Assembly: GCA_012522255.1 (NCBI GenBank)
Contig: JAAYKT010000305.1
Coordinates: forward strand, 1 to 11,348
Source: Clostridiales bacterium
Lineage (GTDB): Bacteria > Bacillota > Clostridia > Lutisporales > Lutisporaceae
Direction: 5' to 3'
Length of the DNA stretch: 11,348 nucleotides
Translations under genes and position numbers: made by a program
Notes under the pieces: generated by a model
What the model was told of the DNA's origin: nothing
Seen by the model: only the letters and a program-made list of their open reading frames with translations
The model's database searches: none
Shown: in pieces, positions 1 through 5,493 of the stretch
Position numbering within the stretch: the stretch's first letter is position 1
How the letters are laid out: each line of letters starts with the position of its first letter

Positions 1-598
1 CTGAAGCCACTATAGGGTCAAAGGATAGACTCTCTCCACCCAATTCTATAAGCAACTCTTTAAGTCTATTGGCAATATCCTTTTCAGTAATTCCCGGTTT
101 AATAAACTTTACTATTTCTTCAAAAGCCTTATCAGCAATCTGGGCAGCACCTTTCAAATAGCTAACTTCTTCGTCGGTTTTGATTACCCTGAGGTCTTCA
201 AACATGCTGTGACCGTTGCTATACTTTGCTTTGATATGTTCACCCATATCAATCAAATCTATAGCCCTTACGCCATCATTTATTGCCAAAGTTTTACCCG
301 CTAGATCATAATCTTTATCCGCTTTAATAAAAGAATCAGTGACTCCCTCGCTATCAGTCCATACATATATTTGGGTATCTTCTCCTAAAGAGCTTCTGGT
401 TTCTTCGTAATAAAGTGAAGGGCATATGGAGAAGTATCTGCCGTCAGACAATACAAATAAACCCCTGCACCTTTCACATGTAAAGCCGGGAGCCTCCGTC
501 AAATACTCCAAATCGTGACTGGGAGTCATCAGGCATCCGTCGATCTTTCTCTCTTTTAACAGCTCTACTAATTTTGTTAATCTTTCTTTGTTTAACAT
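1..598 (-). CDS. Xaa-Pro aminopeptidase, M24 family (5' part)
   Basis: Partial gene; translation of the reverse strand gives 199 codons before the window edge. It begins MLNKERLTKLVELLKERKID, followed by a creatinase-type N-terminal domain (residues about 1-130). The visible end reads ESLSFDPIVAS, the entry to the M24 'pita-bread' metallopeptidase domain, where FDPIVASG is a typical family block. The metal-binding Asp, His and Glu residues lie beyond the edge and cannot be checked. The family removes N-terminal residues preceding proline (Xaa-Pro peptidases) in the cytoplasm. The start at 598 is chosen because a GGAGGG ribosome binding site lies five bases upstream on the minus strand. Two Cys in a TCERC motif (near residue 50) are unusual for a cytosolic peptidase but may simply be lineage-specific. 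Which subgroup it belongs to (PepP, PepQ, YqhT-like) is not settled. Confidence 0.88.
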   Translation of the reverse strand, partial: MLNKERLTKLVELLKERKIDGCLMTPSHDLEYLTEAPGFTCERCRGLFVLSDGRYFSICPSLYYEETRSSLGEDTQIYVWTDSEGVTDSFIKADKDYDLAGKTLAINDGVRAIDLIDMGEHIKAKYSNGHSMFEDLRVIKTDEEVSYLKGAAQIADKAFEEIVKFIKPGITEKDIANRLKELLIELGGESLSFDPIVAS

Positions 599-779
599 GT
601 TATCCCTCCATTAAAGTTGTTTCTTTCAAATCTCTTATAACAAGATTACAGTAATGAGTTTTGCTAAAAACAAAACTCTACCCGAGCGTTTCATCGAGGT
701 GGGAGATATGTTCATCACCTACTTTACAAAAATGACCTCACCATTTATAGAAGCGAGAGATATCTTTACACCTCGTTAT
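599..779 (-). promoter_or_regulatory. Long leader of the M24 peptidase gene, possibly structured
   Basis: About 180 bases separate the predicted promoter from the peptidase start. The leader holds an 8-bp perfect hairpin (GAGTTTTG at 656-663 with CAAAACTC at 671-678, plus-strand coordinates) and a distant 7-base complement, CGAGGTG near 694-700 against CACCTCG near 769-775. Two imperfect direct copies of about 20 bases lie at 701-720 and 755-773. The hairpin is not followed by a T-run, so it is not an obvious intrinsic terminator. I could not match the leader to a T-box (no GGTGG-type antiterminator motif) or to a riboswitch class I know. Treat it as an unidentified leader. Confidence 0.35.
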
Positions 780-785
780 AGTTAT

Positions 786-815
786 ATTATAACAAATCAA
801 AAGAAAAATGGACAA
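786..815 (-). promoter_or_regulatory. Sigma-A-type promoter for the M24 peptidase
   Basis: On the minus strand a -35 box TTGTCC (810-815) and a perfect -10 box TATAAT (786-791) are separated by 18 bp. They are placed to transcribe the leader and the peptidase gene. Seen directly in sequence; start of transcription inferred. Confidence 0.55.
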
Positions 816-935
816 TTTTTTTGTGCTCTTGATTGTTGCAAATCCAAACTTTTAATATAGCTCACACATAGCTATCCTGTGAAACTAGATTATTATATTT
901 GATGTGCAGACTTAGATATCACTAATATCATTAAT

Positions 936-966
936 GTGACTTATTGTATGTATACTTATTAGTGTC
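936..966 (+). promoter_or_regulatory. C-box operator for the restriction controller protein
   Basis: Two similar half-sites, GACTTATTGT (938-947) and ACTTATTAGT (954-963), lie 15 bp apart just upstream of the controller gene. From memory, the operator of the Esp1396I restriction system has the same 15-bp repeat spacing and begins with the same ATGTGACTTAT string. The right half-site overlaps where a -35 box would lie relative to TATAAT at 975-980. This is the standard arrangement in which the C protein first activates and then represses its own operon. Confidence 0.65.
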
Positions 967-980
967 CTTTTACCTATAAT
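951..980 (+). promoter_or_regulatory. Promoter of the controller-endonuclease operon
   Basis: A perfect -10 box TATAAT is at 975-980. The best -35 candidate, TATACT at 951-956 with an 18-bp spacer, is poor, as expected for a promoter that needs activation by the C protein. Initiation about seven bases after the -10 would fall at 987-988, right at the first ATG of the controller gene. Confidence 0.55.
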
Positions 981-1002
981 AATTTATATGGAGGGGCTTG
1001 AT

Positions 1003-1227
1003 ATGGATATAATAAAAGTTTTTGGAAACAACGTCAGAAAATACAGAAACCGATTAGGTCTGTCCCAAGAAGCTTTTGCCGAAAAATGCAATTTGCATCG
1101 CACATATATCAGTGCAATTGAATGTTACCGCCGTAGTATTTCTCTTGAGAATATACAACGAATAGCAGATGCACTTGAAATTGACACATATAAACTGTTT
1201 AGTGAGGAGGATTCGATTGAACTTTAG
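1003..1227 (+). CDS. Restriction-modification controller (C) protein, XRE-type HTH
   Basis: A 74 aa helix-turn-helix protein from ATG 1003, or 79 aa if the upstream in-frame ATG at 988 is used. The HTH spans roughly residues 5-60, with LSQEAFAEKCNLHRTYISAIE as the helix-turn-helix core; the RTYIS recognition-helix block is shared with C proteins such as C.Esp1396I (from memory). Such proteins are dimeric regulators that bind C-boxes upstream of their own gene and set the timing of endonuclease expression. ATG 1003 is preferred because GGAGGGG at 990-996 sits six bases upstream. ATG 988 would instead be used by a leaderless transcript, as the -10 box is only seven bases away. The gene overlaps the endonuclease start by 11 bp. 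An unrelated phage-type repressor is the alternative, but operator and neighbours argue for a C protein. Confidence 0.85.
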   Translation: MDIIKVFGNNVRKYRNRLGLSQEAFAEKCNLHRTYISAIECYRRSISLENIQRIADALEIDTYKLFSEEDSIEL

Positions 1228-1807
1228 TATTAGTAATAAAGAATTACAAGAACTTAATAATATTTGTAGTCTAGATTTTCCGAAATACACATCTCAACTA
1301 ATAAACTGGGCTAATCAAAATGCCCAAGGTACACGGCCAAGGATGGTGGGCCAGCTTTCCGATCTTTTTCCTGAATACTGTAGTGTTGCTGATGAAATTA
1401 CTTTAGAAGGTTGGAAAAAATGGTATCTTGAAAAATATCCTGATGCAATTTCCAATGCAACAAATAAAATCTTTGGCCAAGTAAAAAACCTGCAAGAAGC
1501 AATAAAACTGGTTAATAAAGAAATGGTTGAAAAATGGGTTGAGGATCTTGTTATCACCAAAACATATAACGGGCTTTATGTTCAAAAAGCTATATTATCT
1601 AAGCTGTCAAGTATAAAAAATTTATCTTATCGCCTTGCACAACCTTATGAAGAATCCATGGGAATAGATGGTTATGTAGGTGACACTGCTTATTCAATAA
1701 AGCCGGATACTTATAAAACTATGGACAGGTTATCCGAAACTATAGATGCTAATATGATTTATTATACAAAAACCAAAACCGGATTAAAGGTTATTGTTGA
1801 AGACTGA
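1217..1807 (+). CDS. MjaI-like Type II restriction endonuclease
   Basis: Predicted 196 aa endonuclease. The start is TTG 1217, because GAGGAGG (1204-1210) lies six bases upstream and the reading frame from there is clean; more 5' starts would run deep into the controller gene. The N-terminal third has the block GTRPRMVGQLSDL (about residues 38-50), which I associate with the MjaI endonuclease family (Pfam RE_MjaI). Near the C-terminus, GIDGYVGDTAYSIKPDTYK (about 149-167) fits a PD-(D/E)XK active site, with D151 and K162 as likely catalytic residues and Ser replacing the usual acidic residue. MjaI cuts CTAG; extending that specificity to this enzyme is inference. Coupling to the controller through overlap and a weak TTG start would keep the enzyme low until the C protein accumulates. 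It converges on the methylase gene, 25 bp away. Confidence 0.75.
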   Translation: MNFSISNKELQELNNICSLDFPKYTSQLINWANQNAQGTRPRMVGQLSDLFPEYCSVADEITLEGWKKWYLEKYPDAISNATNKIFGQVKNLQEAIKLVNKEMVEKWVEDLVITKTYNGLYVQKAILSKLSSIKNLSYRLAQPYEESMGIDGYVGDTAYSIKPDTYKTMDRLSETIDANMIYYTKTKTGLKVIVED

Positions 1808-1810
1808 TAA

Positions 1811-1832
1811 TAGAGGCAACATAGTGCCTTTA
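1811..1832. terminator. Small hairpin between convergent endonuclease and methylase genes
   Basis: AGGCA (1814-1818) pairs with TGCCT (1825-1829) around a six-base loop, and the stem extends outward by three more pairs including one G-T. The T-run is short on both strands. It occupies nearly the whole gap between the two stop codons and may act as a weak bidirectional terminator. Confidence 0.35.
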
Positions 1833-3110
1833 TTACTTGGGCAATGATTTTAAAAACTTGTCTTTACATGAATAATCAATGCTTATATCTACATTAACAA
1901 ATCCGGTTCTTATTAAATGATTGTTTATAAATGTCCTATTGCTCAAATACACATAGCATTTTGTAGAATTTTTGTTATCATTTTTGATTTTATCGTAGCG
2001 TAAATATATCTTACGCTTATCAAACTTCTCTTTTAGAAAATCCATTGCTTCTTTTCTATATTCCTTTTTTTCTAAAATGCCAAGAAGTTTTACTACCAAA
2101 CCGTTATTTAATAATATTTTTTCCGGCGATATAACTTCTTTGACAGTAAATGTCTCCACTTCTTTTTTATCTGTTTTGTCAATTTTTGAGCCAAACTTTA
2201 ACTTTTTCACATCTATTTTTTTATCCATTCTATGGGGATCCTTATATATATAAGGGAGTTGTTCAATAGAAGACTGGTATCCCTTATCATCATTCATAAA
2301 TATTACTTTTGACTCGTTATCAAAGATGCCTAATTGAACATCACAAAGTTTGTTCTTTATAACCGATGCAAAATCTTTATTAATTTCATAGGCTATAGAG
2401 TTTCTTCCAAGGTTTTTAGCTGCCAAAGAGGTAGTACCGCTACCTGCAAAGGGGTCAAAAACAGTTTCACCGATAAAGGAAAACATTTTTATAAGACGTT
2501 TTGGCAATTCTTCGGGAAACATTGCTATGTGATCCGTCTGTCTTACCCCCGGAAAGTTCCAATGGGAGGAAAAATATTGGTTCCACTCTTCTTTGGTCAT
2601 TGCTGATTCTTTTTTTTGTTCAGGTGTGGGTTTTGGGGCCTTGCCTAATTTCTTAAACAAAAGTATGAATTCGTAATCCATTTTTAAAATTCCATTTCTG
2701 GGATATGGGAAACTGCCCATAACGGCACCCCCACCGGATGTATTCATTGTAGTTGTTTTTTGCCAAATTATCGCTCCCATGTAGTCCATTTTTAAAGTTT
2801 CACAGAAACGGATAATTTCAGTTCGTATAGGAATAACTTTATATCTTCCATAGTAAACGGACCGGGCAAATTGGTCACCAATATTTATACATAACCTACA
2901 TCCATCGGAAAGAACTCGATTACATTCTTTCCAAACAAAATTAAGATTATTTATATATTCTTCATAACTATCATTAAAGCCGATTTGATCGATATCACCA
3001 TAGTCCTTTAATTGCCAATATGGTGGCGATGTAATTATCAATTGAACAGATTTATCCTTGATACTATTAAGTGAGCGGCTATCTCCAAAAATTATTTTAT
3101 GTTCTGTCAT
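1833..3110 (-). CDS. DNA methyltransferase (N4-cytosine type) with C-terminal SNase-like domain
   Basis: Predicted 425 aa modification enzyme of the R-M island. The catalytic motif IV TSPPYW is at residues 27-32 and the S-adenosylmethionine-binding motif I DPFAGSGTT at 219-227, followed by YEIN at 241-244. This IV-before-I order is the beta class. SPPY rather than DPPY favours N4-cytosine methylation, though N6-adenine is not excluded. The methylase core ends near residue 256. Residues about 318-425 align by eye with the staphylococcal nuclease OB-fold: VKLLGI in place of VRLIGIDTPE, then YVYL and the INNHLIRTGFVNV stretch. The nuclease acidic and arginine positions are missing (SPEK replaces DGDT), so this part is probably a binding module. 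The ATG at 3110 has AAGGGG seven bases upstream, overlapping the stop of the preceding HTH gene, so translation is likely coupled. Confidence 0.88.
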   Translation of the reverse strand: MTEHKIIFGDSRSLNSIKDKSVQLIITSPPYWQLKDYGDIDQIGFNDSYEEYINNLNFVWKECNRVLSDGCRLCINIGDQFARSVYYGRYKVIPIRTEIIRFCETLKMDYMGAIIWQKTTTMNTSGGGAVMGSFPYPRNGILKMDYEFILLFKKLGKAPKPTPEQKKESAMTKEEWNQYFSSHWNFPGVRQTDHIAMFPEELPKRLIKMFSFIGETVFDPFAGSGTTSLAAKNLGRNSIAYEINKDFASVIKNKLCDVQLGIFDNESKVIFMNDDKGYQSSIEQLPYIYKDPHRMDKKIDVKKLKFGSKIDKTDKKEVETFTVKEVISPEKILLNNGLVVKLLGILEKKEYRKEAMDFLKEKFDKRKIYLRYDKIKNDNKNSTKCYVYLSNRTFINNHLIRTGFVNVDISIDYSCKDKFLKSLPK

Positions 3111-3122
3111 TATATAATCCCC

Positions 3123-3335
3123 TTATCTTATCTTTTCTCCGTTTTCTAAAACAAAATATTGCTCATAAGTAGCACCTAATACCTTTGCTATGTTGATGAG
3201 TTCTTCTTTTGTTATGGTATCTCTCTTCAATTTTGCATTAAAATTTTGCGGTGACTGATTAATTCTCCTTGCGAGCTCGGATAAGCTAACACCCGTTCTT
3301 GCACACAAGACTCTTATCTGTTCAGAAGTCTTCAT
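3123..3335 (-). CDS. Small XRE-family HTH regulator upstream of the methylase
   Basis: A 70 aa helix-turn-helix protein beginning MKTSEQIRVLCARTGVSLSE. The HTH is SLSELARRINQSPQNFNAKL (residues 17-36), followed by a dimer-like helix (EELINIAKVL). This type is common in clostridial accessory DNA. A GGAGGTG ribosome binding site (3340-3346) lies four bases upstream of the start. The gene ends 12 bp before the methylase start and shares its ribosome binding region with it, so the two are almost certainly one transcript. A role as repressor of its own operon, and thus of the methylase, is inference. It differs from the controller protein on the other strand. Confidence 0.8.
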   Translation of the reverse strand: MKTSEQIRVLCARTGVSLSELARRINQSPQNFNAKLKRDTITKEELINIAKVLGATYEQYFVLENGEKIR

Positions 3336-3364
3336 AAAGCACCTCCGTAATTCCTCATATAAAA

Positions 3365-3393
3365 ACTATAAACCATTTAGTTGATAATTTCAA
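3365..3393 (-). promoter_or_regulatory. Promoter of the HTH-methylase operon
   Basis: On the minus strand a -35 box TTGAAA (3388-3393) and a -10 box TATAGT (3365-3370) are separated by exactly 17 bp, about 30 bases upstream of the HTH gene. It looks stronger than the controller promoter, consistent with early methylase expression. No C-box of the 936-966 type is visible here. Confidence 0.6.
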
Positions 3394-3467
3394 ATAAACT
3401 ATTGCCATATTTTGACTGAATCCAACTTCACTGTTACAGGTCAGAGGTAACGCCAAAATGAAAGAAT

Positions 3468-3746
3468 GTTACAGTTCACACGTTGTTTATATAACTCTAC
3501 CTATTTCAGATATATTAGTATTTGATAAAGATTGCGTTGTGGAAGGGCTTAGGGTCTGTTAGCGAAATGGAGGAAAAGCGAAATCACACCACCGGAAAGA
3601 CTTTTTCTTATGCAATTCAAATAATATAACGTATAAATTTTGATTTCGCCCGCAATAAGCTTACAGACTTTTAGCCTTGTAACTCAGCAATCGCTTCAAA
3701 TACAATAAATCTGCTATTATGGATAAACTGTAGTGTGAACAGTAAC
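3468..3746 (+). repeat. MITE-like structured repeat, copy 1 (279 bp)
   Basis: Ends are GTTACAGTTCACAC (3468-3481) and GTGTGAACAGTAAC (3733-3746), inverted repeats matching at 13 of 14 positions. Inside is a long imperfect hairpin: 3544-3563 pairs with 3659-3678 (18 of 20 positions counting G-T pairs), and GCGAAATC (3578-3585) pairs with GATTTCGC (3642-3649) around a 56-base loop. A second copy of the same length lies at 5094-5372 in the same orientation. No clear target-site duplication is visible at this copy. There is no transposase ORF, so a non-autonomous element is the simplest reading. The right end lies 61 bp from the SleL start codon and abuts that gene's promoter. Confidence 0.75.
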
Positions 3747-3767
3747 CTTCCCTTTTTATTTTCGATG

Positions 3768-3775
3768 CATATAAT
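3768..3775 (+). promoter_or_regulatory. Probable -10 element for the SleL-like gene
   Basis: CATATAAT at 3768-3775 contains a perfect sigma-A -10 (TATAAT, 3770-3775) and also matches the sporulation sigma-E -10 consensus CATACAAT at seven of eight positions. No good -35 box of either type is seen; the -35 position falls at the junction with the repeat element ending at 3746. Sigma-E control would fit a spore cortex enzyme (B. subtilis yaaH is sigma-E dependent), but the sequence alone does not decide. Confidence 0.4.
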
Positions 3776-3807
3776 GTTACCAATAAGTTTATTAAGAGGG
3801 TGTTTTA

Positions 3808-5094
3808 ATGCAGATTCACGTTGTCCAGCCGGGACAGACATTATTCCAAATAGCACAAATGTATAGTTCTACAGTAGCTGCAATTGCGGAAGCCAATGAA
3901 ATACCAAACCCAAACCGATTAGTGGTGGGCCAAACAATGGTAATTCCCATAGTAGGCAGCTTTTATTGGGTGCAGCCCGGAGATAGTCTGTTCAGTATTG
4001 CCCAGCAATTCGGAATGACCTATCAGGAACTTGCACGAATAAACGGAATTTCTGTAACCCAACCTTTACAAATCGGGTTAAGACTTTATATTCCGCCAAG
4101 GCCAAGGAGAAATGCGGAAACAAATGCTTATGCGGAACCTTTTGGCAACGTAGTTTCACCGGAATTGGAACAATCAGCAAGGCAGACTTCTCCTTTATTA
4201 ACGTACTTGGCAGTGTTCAGTTATCAAGTACAGGAGGACGGATCACTTAAGGCTCCGCCTTTGAATAATTTTCAGGCTATAGCCCGTGGGAATAGAACGA
4301 CACTTATGATGGCTGTTACAAATCTTGAGGAAGGGCAGTTCAGTACGGAATTGGGAAGAATCATATTAACTGATGAAAATGTGCAAAATCGTTTACTTGA
4401 CAATATCATTGCCACTGCAGAACAAGTAAATTTCAAGGACATACATTTCGATTTTGAATTCTTGCCCCCCGAATTAAGGGATAGTTATAGTGCCTTCCTA
4501 AGAAAAGCTAAATCACGATTCGCTCCCCGGGGGCTTTTGCTTTCCGTTGCAGTGGCACCAAAAACGAGCTCCAATCAAAAAGGGATACTTTATGAAGCAC
4601 ATGACTACGGTGCTATTGGGGCTATAGCTGACTTGGTGATTATAATGACTTATGAATGGGGTTGGAGCGGCGGTCCGCCCATGGCTGTATCACCCATTGG
4701 TCCGGTCACTGATGTGCTTCAATATGCATTAACCCAGATGCCGGCAAGTAAAATTATGATGGGACAAAACCTGTATGGATATGATTGGACATTACCTTTT
4801 GTGCCGGGGGGACCTTTTGCCAGAGTAGTCAGTCCTCAAAGGGCCATCCAAATAGCCGTGGAAAACAATGTTGCAATAAGTTACGACAATACAGCTCAGG
4901 CACCTTTTTTCTACTATACTGATAATCAAGGCAGACAGCATGTGGTTTGGTTTGAAGATGCAAGATCAATTCAAGCTAAATTCAATCTTATAAAAGAATT
5001 GAATATACGGGGTATAAGTTATTGGAAGTTAGGAATTCCCTTTCCTCAAAATTGGCTGCTTATAGAAGAAAATTTTAATGTGATTAAACTGTAA
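3808..5094 (+). CDS. sleL: SleL/YaaH-type spore cortex N-acetylglucosaminidase
   Basis: A 428 aa protein, almost the length of B. subtilis YaaH. Two LysM domains come first (residues about 2-47 and 52-96; each starts with a VQPGQ or VQPGD turn and ends in a VIP or YIP strand), anchoring the enzyme to peptidoglycan. A glycoside hydrolase family 18 barrel follows (about 130-425). The catalytic strand reads IHFDFEFLPPE, with E217 as the probable general acid and D215 as its partner; the first Asp of the usual DxxDxDxE motif is absent, as is common in this subfamily. The barrel ends with the GISYWKLG strand (W406). The family hydrolyses cortex fragments during germination and is packaged in the spore; there is no classical signal peptide, as expected. 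GAGGG lies a few bases upstream of the ATG. The stop codon straddles the junction with repeat copy 2. Confidence 0.9.
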   Translation: MQIHVVQPGQTLFQIAQMYSSTVAAIAEANEIPNPNRLVVGQTMVIPIVGSFYWVQPGDSLFSIAQQFGMTYQELARINGISVTQPLQIGLRLYIPPRPRRNAETNAYAEPFGNVVSPELEQSARQTSPLLTYLAVFSYQVQEDGSLKAPPLNNFQAIARGNRTTLMMAVTNLEEGQFSTELGRIILTDENVQNRLLDNIIATAEQVNFKDIHFDFEFLPPELRDSYSAFLRKAKSRFAPRGLLLSVAVAPKTSSNQKGILYEAHDYGAIGAIADLVIIMTYEWGWSGGPPMAVSPIGPVTDVLQYALTQMPASKIMMGQNLYGYDWTLPFVPGGPFARVVSPQRAIQIAVENNVAISYDNTAQAPFFYYTDNQGRQHVVWFEDARSIQAKFNLIKELNIRGISYWKLGIPFPQNWLLIEENFNVIKL

Positions 5095-5372
5095 TTACTG
5101 TTCACACATTGTATAAATTTATACTTCTCTATCAATGATTATTAGTATTTGATAAAGATTACGTTGTGGAAAGGCTTAAAGTCTGTTAGCGAAATGCAGG
5201 AAAAGCGAAATCTTATGTGTCTAAAGGAATCTTCATAATCTAAATATGTGGACTAGCGGGGAGAATTTGATTTCGCCCGGAATAAGCTTACAGACAATTA
5301 GCCTTGTAACTCAGTAATTGTAGCAAATATAATAATCTGCTTTCACAAGATAGTTATAGTGTGAACAGCAAC
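5094..5372 (+). repeat. MITE-like structured repeat, copy 2 (279 bp)
   Basis: Ends are ATTACTGTTCACAC (5094-5107) and GTGTGAACAGCAAC (5359-5372), inverted repeats matching at 12 of 14 positions. The internal hairpin arms are 5171-5190 with 5286-5305, and GCGAAATC (5205-5212) with GATTTCGC (5269-5276) around a 56-base loop. The left conserved block (5142-5212) matches copy 1 (3515-3585) at 66 of 71 positions, while the loops are essentially unrelated. The element is flanked by AAACTGTA (5086-5093) and AAATTGTA (5373-5380), an 8-bp target duplication with one mismatch. Insertion was at the SleL stop codon, which is kept as TAA using the first base of the element. Confidence 0.8.
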
Positions 5373-5406
5373 AAATTGTAAACTGATTACTGCCTTTATA
5401 TGAGCA

Positions 5407-5435
5407 TGTACAAATATTTTAAAATACTGTATAAT
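5407..5435 (+). promoter_or_regulatory. Promoter of ftsH
   Basis: A -35 candidate TGTACA (5407-5412, four of six matches to consensus) and a perfect TATAAT -10 (5430-5435) are separated by 17 bp. They lie between the repeat element and the ftsH ribosome binding site GGAGG (5482-5486). Confidence 0.55.
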
Positions 5436-5493
5436 CCTTTATAGATAATTATTATGAACTATACGTAAATTTTAGATATACGGAGGTTATATA

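Noticed and set aside
599..785. A T-box or known riboswitch in the peptidase leader
   Set aside because: No T-box antiterminator sequence, no terminator hairpin with T-run, and no riboswitch core that I recognise.
654..860. A 68-codon plus-strand ORF upstream of the R-M island
   Set aside because: It has no ribosome binding site, odd composition, and lies antisense over the leader and promoter of the M24 peptidase.
3123..3335. A prophage repressor marking a phage remnant
   Set aside because: No integrase, attachment site or other phage gene is present, and the gene is coupled to the methylase.
3468..5372. A composite transposon made of the two repeats carrying the sleL gene
   Set aside because: Copy 2 has its own 8-bp target duplication, and the sequences outside the pair (GAAAGAAT on the left, AAATTGTA on the right) do not match, so the copies inserted independently.
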